Shown here: positions 25,692 through 39,204 of the stretch, one piece after another
How positions within the stretch are numbered: position 1 is the stretch's first letter
Layout of the letters: every line of letters starts with the position of its first letter
Origin: Bactericera cockerelli
Lineage: Eukaryota > Arthropoda > Insecta > Hemiptera > Triozidae
Direction of reading: 5' to 3'
NCBI GenBank assembly: GCA_024516035.1
Contig: CM044961.1
Span: 19,265,558-19,329,557 of the forward strand
Length of the DNA: 64,000 bases
Notes under the pieces: model-generated
Database searches by the model: none
What the model saw: only the letters and a program-made list of their open reading frames with translations
Told to the model about the DNA's origin: nothing
Translations under genes and position numbers: made by a program

Positions 25692-25872
25692 GATGACCTT
25701 GGCTTAGTGGACGCTCATGTGGAGATTACGAACTGGGCGCCCGTGCTGGCCAACCTAGGGCTGGTCATCACCCTGACTGTGGAGTGCCTGGTCTCCATCA
25801 CCTCGGTGCTCAAGTGCTACCGGCACGTGTGTATGTGCTCCAAGTCTGGACAGTCCTCTCCACGCTTCTCGA
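25692..25872 (+). CDS. Membrane protein gene, transmembrane exon
   Basis: The acceptor is gtgtctcag|GATGAC and the donor TTCTCGA|gtgagt, giving 60 codons plus one base. After an acidic start, residues about 13-36 form a hydrophobic segment (WAPVLANLGLVITLTVECLV and on). It is followed by Lys, Arg, His and several Cys (CYRHVCMCSK), which looks like a membrane exit into a cytoplasmic tail with possible palmitoylation. The exon ends in phase 1, exactly matching the next exon. The family is not firmly recognised. A four-pass CD20/ENTREP(FAM189)-like protein is one tentative possibility, based on a final helix followed by a long tail. A short hairpin like the ends of the 2.2-kb element follows at 25885-25917. 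Confidence 0.7.
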
Positions 25873-26037
25873 GTGAGTTTTTTACTTTCCCTATCCTATA
25901 GAAACGAAAGTAATGGAATCACCCAAAATTTTCGATGGTCAGTTTTCAGTGCCAAAAAACACTTCTTTTTTCAAGGTAAGAGAATGTTTTAAAAAGATGC
26001 TCAAGTTTATCATCTCTTTTGACTGGTTGTGATATTT

Positions 26038-26130
26038 CAGCACATGGTTACCCACCCAAGTCCTAACATCTCTGGACGTTACCTCGCTTCAGTGATGGAA
26101 CGAGAACTGGTGTATTCAACGTGTCATAGA
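26038..26130 (-). repeat. 5S-derived SINE head fragment (reverse)
   Basis: The reverse complement contains GTTGAATACACCAGTTCTCG and a box C-like GGACTTGGGTGGGTAACC in the right order. The tail is missing. It lies in the intron between exons 25692-25872 and 26481-26668. Confidence 0.6.
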
Positions 26131-26480
26131 CTCTGTTTTTTCTAACTGTAAATGGGCCACAGCTGTAGAAGGTAGCAGAGCATTAAAAAATTCCAAATTT
26201 CGTCATTTTCTAATGTCCATTTTATAATATTCATCCTCATAATGACGTCACTGGTCGCTATATAAAATATTGCTTCTCATTTTTCCTCACGAGGTATGAA
26301 TGAACCCTGGACATTCAAGTACAGAGCAAGTGTCGTCACTATTCATGTCAATGGTCCATTCATACCTCGTATATATGAATGGACCATTGACATTCACATA
26401 CAATTTCATCAGCCACTCAGATTCGTTGACTGAAAAAGAAAATAATCTTACTCATCGGTCGTGTTGTGAACTACCCCCAG

Positions 26481-26668
26481 GGAAAGAGAGGATCCTGCCT
26501 CATCCGGACTCCCCCGCCAACAGCTTCTGCAGCTCCAACAACTCCAAGCAGAAGCTGGTGCGGCACTGGCTGGGCCACCAGACCATCGGCAGCAGCCGGA
26601 CAGTGTCCACTGTGGCTCCCCCGGCCCCCTCGCCTGTCTTCATTTGTGCCCCCGCCCCCTTCTACACG
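26481..26668 (+). CDS. Membrane protein gene, cytoplasmic-tail exon 1
   Basis: The acceptor is ctacccccag|GGAAAG and the donor TACACG|gtgagt. The exon enters in phase 1, completing an Arg codon with the A of the previous exon, and leaves in phase 0. The peptide runs KERILPHPDSPANSFCSSNN, SKQKLVRHWLGHQTIGSSRT and VSTVAPPAPSPVFICAPAPF. It is Ser/Pro-rich and polar with no membrane segment, as expected of a disordered signalling or sorting tail. Codon use is strongly G/C-ending, unlike the flanks. The following intron is 16.5 kb. Confidence 0.7.
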
Positions 26669-29600
26669 GTGAGTTCTGCCTGCCTTTTCCTTCTACAAAT
26701 CTACATTCAAACCTGAATATTAATGGCTGTATGGGTTTTTTTTGCCCATTGCCAAAAAAAAAAAAAAACCTGAATATAAGAGAACTCAAGGGACCGTAAT
26801 TTTTTTCTTTTTTATCTAAGTTACTCTTTTAAAGAGGTTATTTTCCCTTATACAGATGTGAATTAGACCTGGAAATCGTTCTCTAATATTAAGGATTCTC
26901 TTATAATAATCTAGAATCAAGAGTACTTCCTAATATTTTAATTCTCTCTTGCTCGCATGAGAACTGCTGTATTCATTGTGGCAACTCCGGCTCGTATGGC
27001 TTCTTTCTTTTCTAAAAGATATCGAAAAGTAAATCTAACGAATCATTAAATCTGACTAACTTCCCTCCTTCCCTGCATTCCGCCTTTATTTTGTGTTTGG
27101 GTCACAAAATGAAAGGAAAACTCTGAATTGTGTTGAACTTAAATTCCATGGTTGTTTCATCCTCTCGAAATAAGTTTCCATAACACAAAAGCTTTAATTG
27201 CTCCTTTTGAATTTTTCTGTATGATATCAATAACACGAGCGCAGTGCTTATACATGACAATGAAAGAACATGCATACAAATACACGAAGACACAACAGAC
27301 ATGCGAAAATAGAAATACATGAACTGGAACACACATCAGATAACTGGAAATAGCACCTGCTGTATATTCCGAGGAATTCGAAATATTTTCACATGTTCTT
27401 TTTTTGCATGATTTGTCTCGGTTACTAGAATATCTACTCTAATAATAATAATAATATTGAAGAATATCTTCCATTCATCTATTGAATATGTTCTTGATAT
27501 AAATTTTATGTGTTTCGTCAAATGACTTCTAGTGCTGAAACTGCATTCATCATAATAATATGTATAGTATCGCACTGATACAGATCAGAACAAAGAACGG
27601 ATCGAAAGCTACTGTCAAAGTAAAATATATCAAATTTTGTTACATGCCTACACAAGAACAAAACGAAAAGAACTGAGAAATGTATTGAAGTTTAAAAAAA
27701 GGAGATAGAGAAGGAAATACATATGGAGAAACAAAAAGAAGAACGATTGAAATGATAAAATAATAAAGAAAATCAGGGCCTTCAAAGCTAGAATATAGGT
27801 AGTTATTCAAGTTATTCCTTTATTTTTTTGTTAAGCAAGATAAACCTCATAATAGTCCTTGCAATAGATACTTACTCGGTATATTACACGCACTGCAACA
27901 TTACAGTCGGTTAGGATCCGTTAGTTGTTTTGAATAGGCTATATCGGATTAAGAGAAGATCTCCTCAGATTTATAGAAGATAAATAAACAGTCAGGTATT
28001 TACGTAGGAACCCTGGTGCGGTAATTTCACCACTGAAACCACCGGTGTGAATTGTGATCTGCAAAGCAAGGAGTAGGGTAGCTATCTAATAACAAGGAAT
28101 CACGAAAATTGATGGAAGATAATTTAATATGAAATATTCAAAAAATGAAAAGATAAAGTTCAATTGTAGGCAGTAAGTAGTAAGATTCACTACATAGGAA
28201 AATAAGCAAAAATAAAGTATTTGAAGGCAAAATTGAACACAAAGTCTGAATCAAAGAAGAGCTGGAAAAGAGGAATTTGTTATTTATATTCATAAGTTTA
28301 AAGAAAGAATTTACTATTTAACCGTTTTAAAACATTTAGGTGTTATGTCGAAAAAAAGTGAATTCTGAATTGGTTCCTGAACCTCCGAAAATTCCTCGTG
28401 TGATGACTGGTACACCATCACCTGTCACCAAACTCACCAGCATCTTATCACCCGGTTTTCTTTTTTCTCATAATAAATACCGATGTTATTTTCTGATAAA
28501 CTACTTTCTTGTTGATACTTACTGGGTGGGTGCGGTTAAAATTTCACGAAAGACTCAGCAACTCTGGTTGATCCACTTCTAGGTGCTAATAGTTTTTGGG
28601 TGAAGCATCAAGTTCAAACATTTTCAAATAAAGTTATTTTTTCCATTTGGTTTTGCTTCTCAAATTTTGGTACTGAAAGCATTTAAAGAGAACTTAATGA
28701 ACAATTGGACACATGCCAAAAACATGTATAATAATTGTTTAACAACGCAATCCAAGAATTGTCGTGGATTCTATAAGTGGGAATGTAGTATAATGGAATG
28801 TCAAGCACAGGGTTCAAATACTATTTGGCATTGAATATTTTGATCAATCAAGACTTGCCCCAATAACTTTCTGGTAATAATACAATAATTTAAATCCTAA
28901 CCAAACGTGAAATTTTTCTTGTACTCTTCAACATGTTAAGCCTTCAGTCAACTGTTAAGTCTTATGGAACGGATGATACATCCTGTAAAATTGCATGATT
29001 ATTACAACTTGTTCAATCTGCCGATTACATGCTTTCATAATTTCTATAATCAAAATTACAACATAAAATTATACAATTTTGAGAATAATTAAATTTCATG
29101 ACAGACATAATGTTAGGTATTGCATACCTCTACTTAAATAATAAATCAATCTCTCATGCTAAATTTTTAGCTGATGGACTTATAGTCAAGAGGTTTGAGT
29201 TCTAGTACATGATTCTTTATTATGATCAATATGTTATTTGAACCTGTCTATGAGCTTCTTGGTGCAAGTTCAATACCCGACCCAGGAAGTTTCATATAAC
29301 CAGATTTCCGGGATGTCTGGAGCTGAGAAAACCAAAGTTTCAGTGTTATGAAGGCATAGTCAATTTTTTTTGTTAACTTTTACAAAAGAGTCATAGAGTT
29401 ATCTTTTATCAAATTATTGGGAGTATTATAATGCCTATATCTTCATTTATTAGAGAACTGGACTGAACAACTGAACAATCTGAACATTGCTAGTATTCCA
29501 AACAAGTGCTTGCTTGAAGGACTTATAAGTCGTATTGGGGCAGAATAAACAACGTATGTAATATTACTTCAACACACAAGTACCTGATTTTCGTCAGAAT

Positions 29601-31690
29601 GTCTTTAGTACAAGATCACCTACAGACCTACTTGACAGAGCCTACCTAAACCAGATAAATAATAAAGCCTTAATGCCTTATTATCGATCAACAAGTAAGT
29701 CCACGTACTGATCAAGTTTATTAGATAAGCATGACTTACCCACTTACCCTATCGGTCTTGATGCTCTGATAAGGCAGAATAACAAGCTGGATTATGAAAA
29801 AGACCATAATATTCCGATATTTCAACAAATACTTGAATCTATAGCATTGCTAAACAACTGCTTATGCTCTAAGTAGCTTGCAACTTCTTCATGACCGATA
29901 AACAATATTAGGCCGACAATTAAGTTTTATTACTGCAGTATTAAGAGTTTACGGGGTTGTACGATATTATTGACTTAAACCAGGTAATGGGTTATTGAGG
30001 TACTCATTTAGATCCAAACGGGCCTGCTGAGGACTCGATATTCGATAAGCCATAAATACCCTATTGAATAAGTGAATAAAGTTAAGATAAGCTTTTATTT
30101 TCTGATTGATTTTTTGCTGATTTCATGCATTTTATTATTCTTTCTTGAACATTAATGTTTGATGATTGTATAAAGTTTATTGTTTATCCATGTTTGGTTT
30201 ATTTAACTGACCCTTTCTCAAGACGCAATCAAGAGACTGATTTATAACCCACTTAATGAACTTTCCCTTGTAATAAACTATCCGACGCTCTTTATTTACT
30301 ACTGTGGATAATGTAACTGCTTACTTGTATATTAATCAAATTTTAATTATAATTTCTTTTTTTTCCATCTGTTTTTATGTAAGTTATGCATATTCATACA
30401 TAAAAAAATATTCTTTTATTGCTATAGTACCTCTATAACAATCACGCATTAAGTCACCAGGTTAGTCTTGGTGTTTAGTTCCAACTACAAACGTAAAGGT
30501 TCTCTGGAAGAGATTGCCTTAGGCAATAATCTCGCCCTTTAGTCAGGACATCTGTATATGTATATTTTATCTATGTTGTTTATCTTTTCTTGTTTATATT
30601 TTGTATTTTAATTTTTCTAATTATTTGTTTGTACATAATTATGTCCTATTAATAAATAATAATAATAAGTCTGGAAGGCTCATTATGCCAAAAAAATTCA
30701 ATTAGGGCTTTAGCTAATCAATACTTAAACTAGAGAGCAACCTTTTCTTGTCATGCACTCAAGCGCTTTGGTGTCATGTAGTCAGGACGCAATGTAAAAG
30801 ATCAACATAAGGCATGTTCTTCTGAAAGTAAAAGTTAACCGGATAGTTTATGTTAGTTATATAGTAATTATAAAATTAGGTACTGGATACTCTAGAGTCT
30901 AGATAGTAATCACATGCTACATACGGGTACCTACTTTGTAGAGGAATTTGTAATACATACTAATACCAGCTATGCATAATTTTTATCTATGAATTAATGT
31001 TTAAATATTTTTGCATGCAAATTCCTAACAATTTTGACATGCTTCAACATTTTTTTTACAAAATGCATAGAATTCGCATCTTACAAATGCATATAATTCA
31101 CAGGGTTGACTTTTATAAAATTAGTCAAATTATAAAATTGAACCAGGGAACCTCAGTTTCAGAATTGATTGCAATGTTAAAGAGCAACATTATGAAAAAA
31201 AAACGTATTTTTTCTTACATTTTGGTTCATAGCTAACTTTCTTTTGTTATTATTATTGTTGTTGTTGTTGGTGGTGGTGTTATTGTTCCCTAAATAGACA
31301 TGGGATATTTTCTTCCTTAACTTTCTTCTGCCACCTGGCCACGCTAGCAATTTCTACCTATCTATTGACAGGACTGGAATAGCTATTACCAGCATCTGAT
31401 GTGACGAGGTGCCACACTATTTTCCTTTTCTCTTTTCAATTTGAAGCAATCATTAGTCTCAATGTGGGACAGATGATGAAGGTGCTATGAGTTTCCCATT
31501 ACTTCTCAGGCCTGGCCTACTGAATAGAAAAGTGTTATTAGTGAGTTTAAGCAAAAAAGCATTACGTTTAATGTCAGATTACGCTATTTCAATTAAGGGA
31601 TTGTAGAATTAGAGTTTTTGCAGTTTCATGATAATTTTCATGTTTTCAAAACCAAATTATAAAATAGGATTACAACATAGATAAGACAAC

Positions 31691-31740
31691 CCCTGAAGTA
31701 ATGCGAAAGCGGTTCCGGGCCATAACTACCTTTTTTTTTA
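31691..31740 (+). repeat. 3' fragment of the second tRNA-SINE family
   Basis: CCTGAAGTAATGCGAAAGCG followed by GTTCCGG and a T/A-rich end matches the 3' half of the SINE at 18173-18362. Confidence 0.6.
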
Positions 31741-32254
31741 ATAAAAAAACAAAAAAAGCCAAACCATCCCTTATGTTTCAACCAATCACAGCGCACTATA
31801 CTCCGACTTGAGGTTTATCTTTCTTGTGACCCCATTTTATAATATTCGGCCCTCAGTAACAGTAATTGGAACTCTCACCTATGTATCTACTAACTCTCCT
31901 GCGGAGTTAGGGAGTGACTTCATGTGCATGATTTTGTCTGAAATTAAAAACTCCTGACCATACCACAGAATTTCACAGACAGCTGTGTAGACATTTAACT
32001 GTGTTAATTTATATTTTACCTTGATAACCTGGATGGACCTGTGTTTACAACATTGGTTATTCGTGAACGTTGTAGGTCGCAATTCTCCATTAGTTAATTT
32101 CTAAATGGTTTTTTAATTTAAAGCTAATTTTCTTTTCACTTAAATTTTTGTTGGTTGATGTGGCGAAAGCAACATTGATTTGATGATTTCCATGCTGGTT
32201 TGTAACTTTAAATGTGTTTTAATATCCTTTGCTATTTTGGAATTTTGATAACTG

Positions 32255-32545
32255 CTAACTCAGCCTTGAAAATCTGTCAGGTAGCAGCACTAGTGTTAGG
32301 GTTTGTTCGTCGTCTCCCTTAAAAACGCCAGTAAAATTAAACTCAAGTTTCACTATGTATTCTATCGCATATCTCCCATGAATTCGCACCTGTAGAAGTG
32401 CAGAGTAACTACAAACCACACCAAACACACTCATATCTCGCGGGCAACTGTCACTGGAATTGCCAATCACACCGTCCATTGTGAGGCATCGTAGTAACTT
32501 GACGAACCTCTCGTAGTAAAATTGACCATGGACCATGATGCTAAG
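32255..32545 (-). CDS. Candidate exon of a nested minus-strand gene
   Basis: The acceptor gccacag|CTTAGC on the minus strand opens a frame of 96 residues containing VHGQFYYERFVKLLRCLTMD, SVFGVVCSYSALLQ and VKLEFNFTGVFKGDDEQTLT. A donor-like CTACAG|gtgcga at 32390 could end the exon earlier in phase 0. The composition is more protein-like than the surroundings, with Cys pairs and an N-glycosylation site suggesting an extracellular segment. There is no known domain, and the rest of the gene is unproven. Confidence 0.3.
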   Translation of the reverse strand, partial: LSIMVHGQFYYERFVKLLRCLTMDGVIGNSSDSCPRDMSVFGVVCSYSALLQVRIHGRYAIEYIVKLEFNFTGVFKGDDEQTLTLVLLPDRFSRLS

Positions 32546-33867
32546 CTGTGGCGAATTAATTCATTAAAAATAACAACAACATAATCCACCGAACTGTTTA
32601 ATTACATGAGATCCAAATTATTGCGTCTTTCACTTTGAGATTGCAAGTTGCTGAGGATGCTATTGTTGCTGTTTGTGATAGTAATAATAATGATGTTCTT
32701 CAGTACCTAATAACACCAACAAAGTCTATAGAAATGATAGGAAATATACTCATTTGATAAGACCTACCTGGACCTAGGCATTGAGAACAAAAATGAGAGC
32801 TTAATTTCAGCCTACCCATTGACTACAACAAAGAAACCAGGAGCCTAATTCCCACCATCTCCTATGGCTCTGTGTTGTGTTCTGATACTGATACTGACCT
32901 TCTTTCCTGTGTGGAAAGTAAGAGTAATTTTGAATGGCGAGGATGAAATCTACACACATCTAGAATGGAGGAGCTGAAGAAAGACTTATCCTGTACTTTC
33001 AACACACACATAATGTTTTCCGAGTATCAGTTCTACTTTTTTCTTCGAAACGACTCTTAAGTTTTGTAGATTTAAGACGTATGTATAGCTTACTCTATTA
33101 TACAAATTAGGAATTCCGGAGGTTATTCAAGGCATTCACCGCAAAACAATTGTTGTTATTGAAGATACCTCCATAAACTCTAATAATTTCTCTTTTCCAG
33201 TCTTATAAAGTTCATTTAAAACAAAAAACTTCAGATATTTTTTTGGTATTCTTTCCATTTTCTTTGTTATTCATAGATTGATTTCATTTTATTCTTTATT
33301 TAATACAAAATCGTAATCCGCAAACGGTAAAGCGATTTGGTACTCCAAAGGTCCTAAAGCTTTCTGATGCATAAAATGCACAACTATTATAACTTACACT
33401 TGAATGACGTCAGTTTGCGAAGAATTAACCGAGCGTACCTGTACTGTGCTTCAGGGCGAGGTATTATATTGGCATCACTTTTATTAACTTGGTCGGTTGT
33501 ACAGTGGTTCTTGGCTGACATGGGCCTAGCTTCAAGTTCCACTCGCCCAAATTGTTTTCACACCTAATTATTTCAGCTAATGCACACAGAATAAATTTTT
33601 CTGAAAAAATGTTGATGGAAAATAGTGCTTTCTGTGTTCTTAGCAAATAATATCACAGTTCAAGGTGGATGGATATTGGACTCCACAACAGAGTGCTGTT
33701 ATCGAAATTTGTTATTAGTCCCATCATCTGAGACAGATTGATACTCCCATTATTAATATTTTTTCTTTTTATTGTTGGTCTGTTTTATTGTTGGACCTTT
33801 GTAATTATGATTTCGTTGTTGATTTAGTTTCTGTTCCACGCTTTGTACATGAAAGCTGTGGTTTGGT

Positions 33868-33970
33868 AATTAATATCTAACGACTGCTGGAGTAAAGGGA
33901 CTTTTCAGTCTTACCTCGGCAGTATAAACAAGGTATTCTATTCTATTCTATTCTATTCTATTCTATTCTA
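33868..33970 (+). repeat. LINE-like 3' tail ending in (TTCTA)n
   Basis: GACTGCTGGAGTAAAGGGAC, CTTACCTCGGCAGTATAAAC and then seven TTCTA units. The same arrangement recurs at 44018-44122, so the pentamer is the tail of a dispersed element rather than an independent microsatellite. Confidence 0.65.
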
Positions 33971-34898
33971 ACGTGCTTTGATGATTTTCTCCGCTAATAA
34001 TACAATTGATTCAATAAATGGAGTTCTATGTATAGTAATTAATTATTATCAAGCATACCACATTTATTTTATGCGTGAAATCTTTGTACACCCTGTACAA
34101 ATATGATGGCAAAAGAAAGAGGCATCGATAACACATTAGAGTGGCCTAATGTAACATTCTAGCTCCGTTAGTGGAAACACTGAAAACCTAGCCATGCGAA
34201 TCAATGCTCTATTACAAGTTAGACAAGCAATAGGAATATACTCATCATATTTATAATGCTCTAGGAAATTGCAGTGTAAGTACTTGTGCTGGTTGAATCG
34301 TTGAAATACTTTGTCTGAACATTCCAGGCTAGGAAAACTCCAGGTTTTTACCTCAGTATAGAAACTAAAATTTGTTGGACTCAGGAAATTACCTATTATA
34401 GACGGATACGTAATGTTAAATCGGTGTTATTATAATGATAATTATTATTAATCTGTGGTTATAAAAGAAGAACATCCAGAAAGAGAGGGCAAACTGAAAA
34501 AACACCACTTTCACAATGAAGTATTGACGTTATTGAAGTACACCTTTACTATAAACGTAGAAATAATATCAGTGCTTATTTGAGATGTATAATTTTATTT
34601 GATATTAAAATCTGTTGCAACATAAAATAGTTCATCCATCAGAAATAAAATATGTCCATTTACCTAATGGATCAAATTGTGCATTGGTGACAACTAGACT
34701 TAAATGTCTGCTGCCATCCTTCGCATTTTAAATAGCGTATGCCCTATGTCTATGAAGTCACCTACATTCTCTCAGTCAAAACCACATTGATGGATCAGGA
34801 ATCTTTGATCCATCAAGAATCTATGTCTTTGTTGCTGCAAAGGAATGATTGTTTAATTGGATTCGATCAAGTTGTGTATTGGTGACAGTTAAACTTAC

Positions 34899-35048
34899 CG
34901 ATCTGGTTCAACCACAAGACTCCTAATAAAGATCTGGTATCTGATTCCACTTGATAATATTACGGGTACAGGGGTAGCTGGGTTAGTGGTGATCATGAGG
35001 ACAATCAACTCCACAGCAATCCCAATTAACCCATATTTCACTGTCGTT
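34899..35048 (-). CDS. Candidate transmembrane exon of a nested minus-strand gene
   Basis: The acceptor catctag|AACGAC and the donor GATCG|gtaagt on the minus strand frame 49 open codons. They contain a hydrophobic segment (YGLIGIAVELIVLMITTNPA), then VPVILSSGIRYQIFIRSLVV. Splice signals and hydrophobicity are suggestive, but 150 open bases in AT-rich DNA can arise by chance. It does not share a phase with the candidate at 39064-39137, so an intermediate exon would be required. Confidence 0.22.
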
Positions 35049-38000
35049 CTAGATGTGATGTAAGACCAATGCATCGTTAAATTCCTTGCTTTCAGCTATA
35101 ATTTGTACTAATTGTACATAGAAAGAAGAGAGCGATGTGACATAAAATCTTATTTCACAAATTTATTATGATTGAACGAAGATAATACGTTCCACTATGT
35201 ATAGATTGTATGGTAGGTAAGTTATTAATTGTTGTAATTTATCACATAAATTTAGTAACACGATAGCACATAATAATTATACATACATATTATACTCGTA
35301 TAGTTCTTTCTAAGGCATTACATTCCCTTGTATCCGTGCATGTTCGATATTCTTGAGAATCTTAACATAAAATTACACAATGTAATAGAAATTATAACTA
35401 CTTCCACTATTTTGTGAGTTACCTACCTACGATATATAATTATTATATTATCACAGAACATAAATGTATATTATCAGTTCCTACTAAATGCTGGTTACTC
35501 AGTGCAAATGTAATTTTGTTGAACTTACATTAAATGTTCTCCCTTGTAAAGCTTACATTGTATGGTAGTAAATTTGTTATTGTTGAAGTAGGTACGCCGA
35601 GTAATTCTCGAAGATTCTTCGTGTAGTGCATCCTTTATCCTTTACAAGGAGACTCGTATTTCTGATTTCTGGTAATGAGAATCTTACTTAGTCATATCAC
35701 TGTAATCATAATCTTATAGTCCAAAGATAATCTCAAACTTGGGTGCAATTCAATGAATAACAATAATAAGGAAGTGCCAATCGATCCCAATTTCACATGT
35801 ATGTAGGTACAGCTACTTGTACATAATACATATATTATGATTCTTGGGTATAAATTCAGCCCTCTTTTAGATATAATGCAAGAAATACATAGTAATATAC
35901 CTAATAAATGTAGGTCCAAAACTTAAAACCCTGGAATATATTTTTTGTATAGATTTAACTGAAGAAGTCACCGTTTTTATAAATAATATTGTTTTCAATT
36001 GCTTCTAAAATTTATAGTTTATCAATTACTGGGCCTTTCAGCTTCTGTAAAAGAGAAGAAAAACAATAGTATATTTCACAAAGTTTTACCGGAGCAATGC
36101 ATGCATCTCTACCATATTCTTACTCAGTGATTACAATTACACCTGATCCAAAGATAATCTCATACCAGGGTGTAAATGCAAGAACCTTATTTACACCAGG
36201 TAGTCATTCAGCGTAGCATGGTAAGTAATTAAGCCAGATAGCAATCCATAATCAGACGGCCAGGCACCGTGGAGCCATCATAAAGTTCAGTAGGGACATG
36301 GTTATACAACAGTGGCCGATACCACTTTATTTGCTTCGACGAGTACTTGGATTCTTGGTCACCCATCCAGAAACTCTCCGAGCTTAGCGTAAGCTATCCG
36401 GTGTGAATATGTACTATCTGAGTGATCATTATGATTTAAAGGTGATAAAATTAGTTCCACTGCTGCTTTTGGACAGTTGATCAAAGTTATTTACCTCTTA
36501 GTTAGAGTACATAATAGGAGATTTAGTTGAAAATATTCTCGGCAGTAAAAAGCTCGATAATCTCATCAATGTCAGCAGAAGTCATGAGATGAGAGTTCAG
36601 AGCTGTTCATCCAATGTTCACAATTTTGATAGTGATTTGCACGTAATAATTATAGGAGTACAAAAAAGTCCTGTGATGTATTTGTTCCTCAAGTTAAAAT
36701 TCTTTCAATAGGGTTTTGATATTTTTAGCTGTCTACTATCTGCTGTGTTAATCCATCTTCTTTTTCTACATAATTATTATTACCTATGATAATCTACATA
36801 TACTCGTATTATCTTTTACCTCTCATGTTGGATCGATATTAGAGATAGTTCTCCTCCTTTTTCTTCAATATTGCGTCTTCAAAATTTCCTCGATGTTTGG
36901 CAGTGAGAATGACCATTATTCTTTGAGTACTGTGTAAACTATACTGTCTTCCCTACTATCTATCTAAATATCGTTGTTATTTTGCTTCTACACTTTCCTT
37001 ATAGTTACCATATTTATTCACGAATGTGGTTTTTAATGGAATTAAAATTTCATAGTTACATTCTCCTCGAGGCTCATGGTCATCTTGGAATGAACAAATG
37101 AAGATTTGCTTGTAACTGTACTCTAGTATAGGCGCTGGGTAGCTAGGTAGACTTTTGCAGACTGTGTTACTTTTTTCAGGAGCAGTCACAAGCTATCAAC
37201 TACCATACATCCTAAACAAAGGAGGTTTCTTGGATTAAAATTAAAACGATTAAAATTAAATAAAAATTAAACTGGCAATAAAACAACATACATTTCATTT
37301 CATACAGCTAAGTTTTTCTATTTCGGTCGCCTATCCACGTGAACCTCATTGATTTTTTGAGTGTTCATTATCTAATCCAAGAATATATTATTTACTACAA
37401 ACTGATATCACTGTGATGCTTGCCGTGAGACACAGTACTGACAAACTTTAACATTTTTAAACATTTTTTTTCTTTTTTGCTTCTTGGGATGATTCAGTGT
37501 TTGTATAGATGGTTGTGGATGATTCGACTTGAACCTCGAATGGCTGCAATTGTGATGTCTTTCTCAACTAATTTTTGAGAAGCCTTTTGATTAGATTATA
37601 ATTATGTTGAGTACCCTGAACCCAAAAGTATATCTTTTGTTCAGGGTCCCAATGTGTAATGTGAGAGGGCATTGCAATCAAATATTGTATCTGGCGACAG
37701 TTCTTTCATTATCTCCAAATAATCTACAAATTTTAATAATGCCATATACCTGATACCATCCTTGCCTGTTTTTGGGTTAGTCGAAGGAAGTCAGCAGTTA
37801 GGGATGATGATGGTTCATTCATCACAATTTTCATACACTAGTTAAAAAAACTTCACAATTTATTGAAAATACATTAGGAATGTCCTTTAGGGTTTAGGAC
37901 ATGATATTTTAGTTTTTTTAAAGGACATAGGCCTCTGATGATAGAAAGATTTATGTTTTAACGTACATCCGTAGTCCTTGAAGTTAATATTGTTCTACAG

Positions 38001-38819
38001 TAGGATAATGCCATAGCTAAGAAGACCAATAATCTCCTGTGGATTATTCAGAAAGTAGATACGATGATGGACGAAATAGAGAATCATAATTACTTAATGA
38101 GCCGCATAACCTCATTACTGTCAATTAAAACAAACAATAGATATTGGAGATACCCATTCGATATCGGATACCGGGAACAATGTGGAAAACAATGCTATGA
38201 TCGAAATAGAAATTGATGCGAATGATAGAGAGAATAGAATAGAGGAAAGTGATTGCTCCTTACGATTGACACATCGCTTCCTCGTAGGGAAATACATTAT
38301 TTATATATTCATAATAATATTATGAATATATAAATATCTATATTATATAAATATATTATATAAATATGAGCTATTCGTCTCACATTATCTTTGATCGAAT
38401 TTAGGAGAGACAACACTAAATATTGGATGTCAAGCAGGTTGCATTTATGAAATAGATATTGTATTCAACGGGTGGCATAGTATTAACTTTATACGGTTCT
38501 CTATTATAGTTAACAAAATTTCAAACATAAAACACCTATGGAGGAAATTTCGAACTCGTAGGAGGAAATTTTTCATTACTTGCTACATTTTTTTTTTCAA
38601 TTCGAATCCTCGTGATGTTAGCCTGTACTACTGACTATTCTTGGCCTAATACAGGCTGGCTGAAGTATATGAAGATGTCTTGTTAGTGTGACTTAAGAGC
38701 TTTGAGCAGAATTTCAGCAAATCGTATGACCATCGTCGTACATGATCTCTGATGTAATTTAAAATAGAAAACACTAAAAAAAAAAAAAAAAAAGACTTCA
38801 AATAAATATAGACTTTTTC

Positions 38820-38905
38820 TATGTTTTCTACTTTCTACTTTCCTTATCCTATACAAAGGAAAGACAAGTAGTCAACCATTTTTTTTTTTTTTTTTTTTTT
38901 TTTAA
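38820..38905. repeat. TTTCCTTAT hairpin and poly(T) tract
   Basis: ACTTTCCTTATCCTATACAA followed by AGGAAAG forms the same type of hairpin as the 3' end of the 650-bp element. A run of 24 T follows at about 38880-38903. Confidence 0.45.
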
Positions 38906-39063
38906 ACTTTGAATGGTCTCTTACTTTTTGATTTTCGGAAGCAATAGAAAATTGTAGCAGATATTTATAATAACAGAGAGAATATGGATGAAAGTAAAAC
39001 CGCTCTGAGTAAACACCAATAAACCAACACCAGAGTGTGCCAGATGAGAGGTGAGCGCCTTAC

Positions 39064-39137
39064 CCAGGAGAATGTGCAGCGTCACCTTGCTAATGATGAT
39101 GAGGCTGGTGGCAGGCCTGAAGGTAGAGACAAACTTG
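39064..39137 (-). CDS. Candidate short exon, minus strand
   Basis: The acceptor caccaccacag|CAAG and the donor CTCCTGG|gtaagg on the minus strand give 24 complete codons reading KFVSTFRPATSLIIISKVTL then HILL. This could be a membrane helix with a basic start. The GC content of the segment exceeds its flanks and both splice sites are strong. It could belong to a nested gene within the 16.5-kb intron. No family is recognised. Confidence 0.33.
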
Positions 39138-39204
39138 CTGTGGTGGTGAAAAGTAAAAAAATATTTGAGGCATTCGAGTTTTTTTTAAGATGAGTGATTT
39201 ACAG

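Noticed and set aside
28340..28582. 80-codon frame with a Pro-rich start (LVPEPPKIPRVMTGTPSP)
   Set aside because: There is an acceptor-like site upstream but no clear donor, and the second half is AT-rich hydrophobic noise. It does not fit the phase of the flanking exons.
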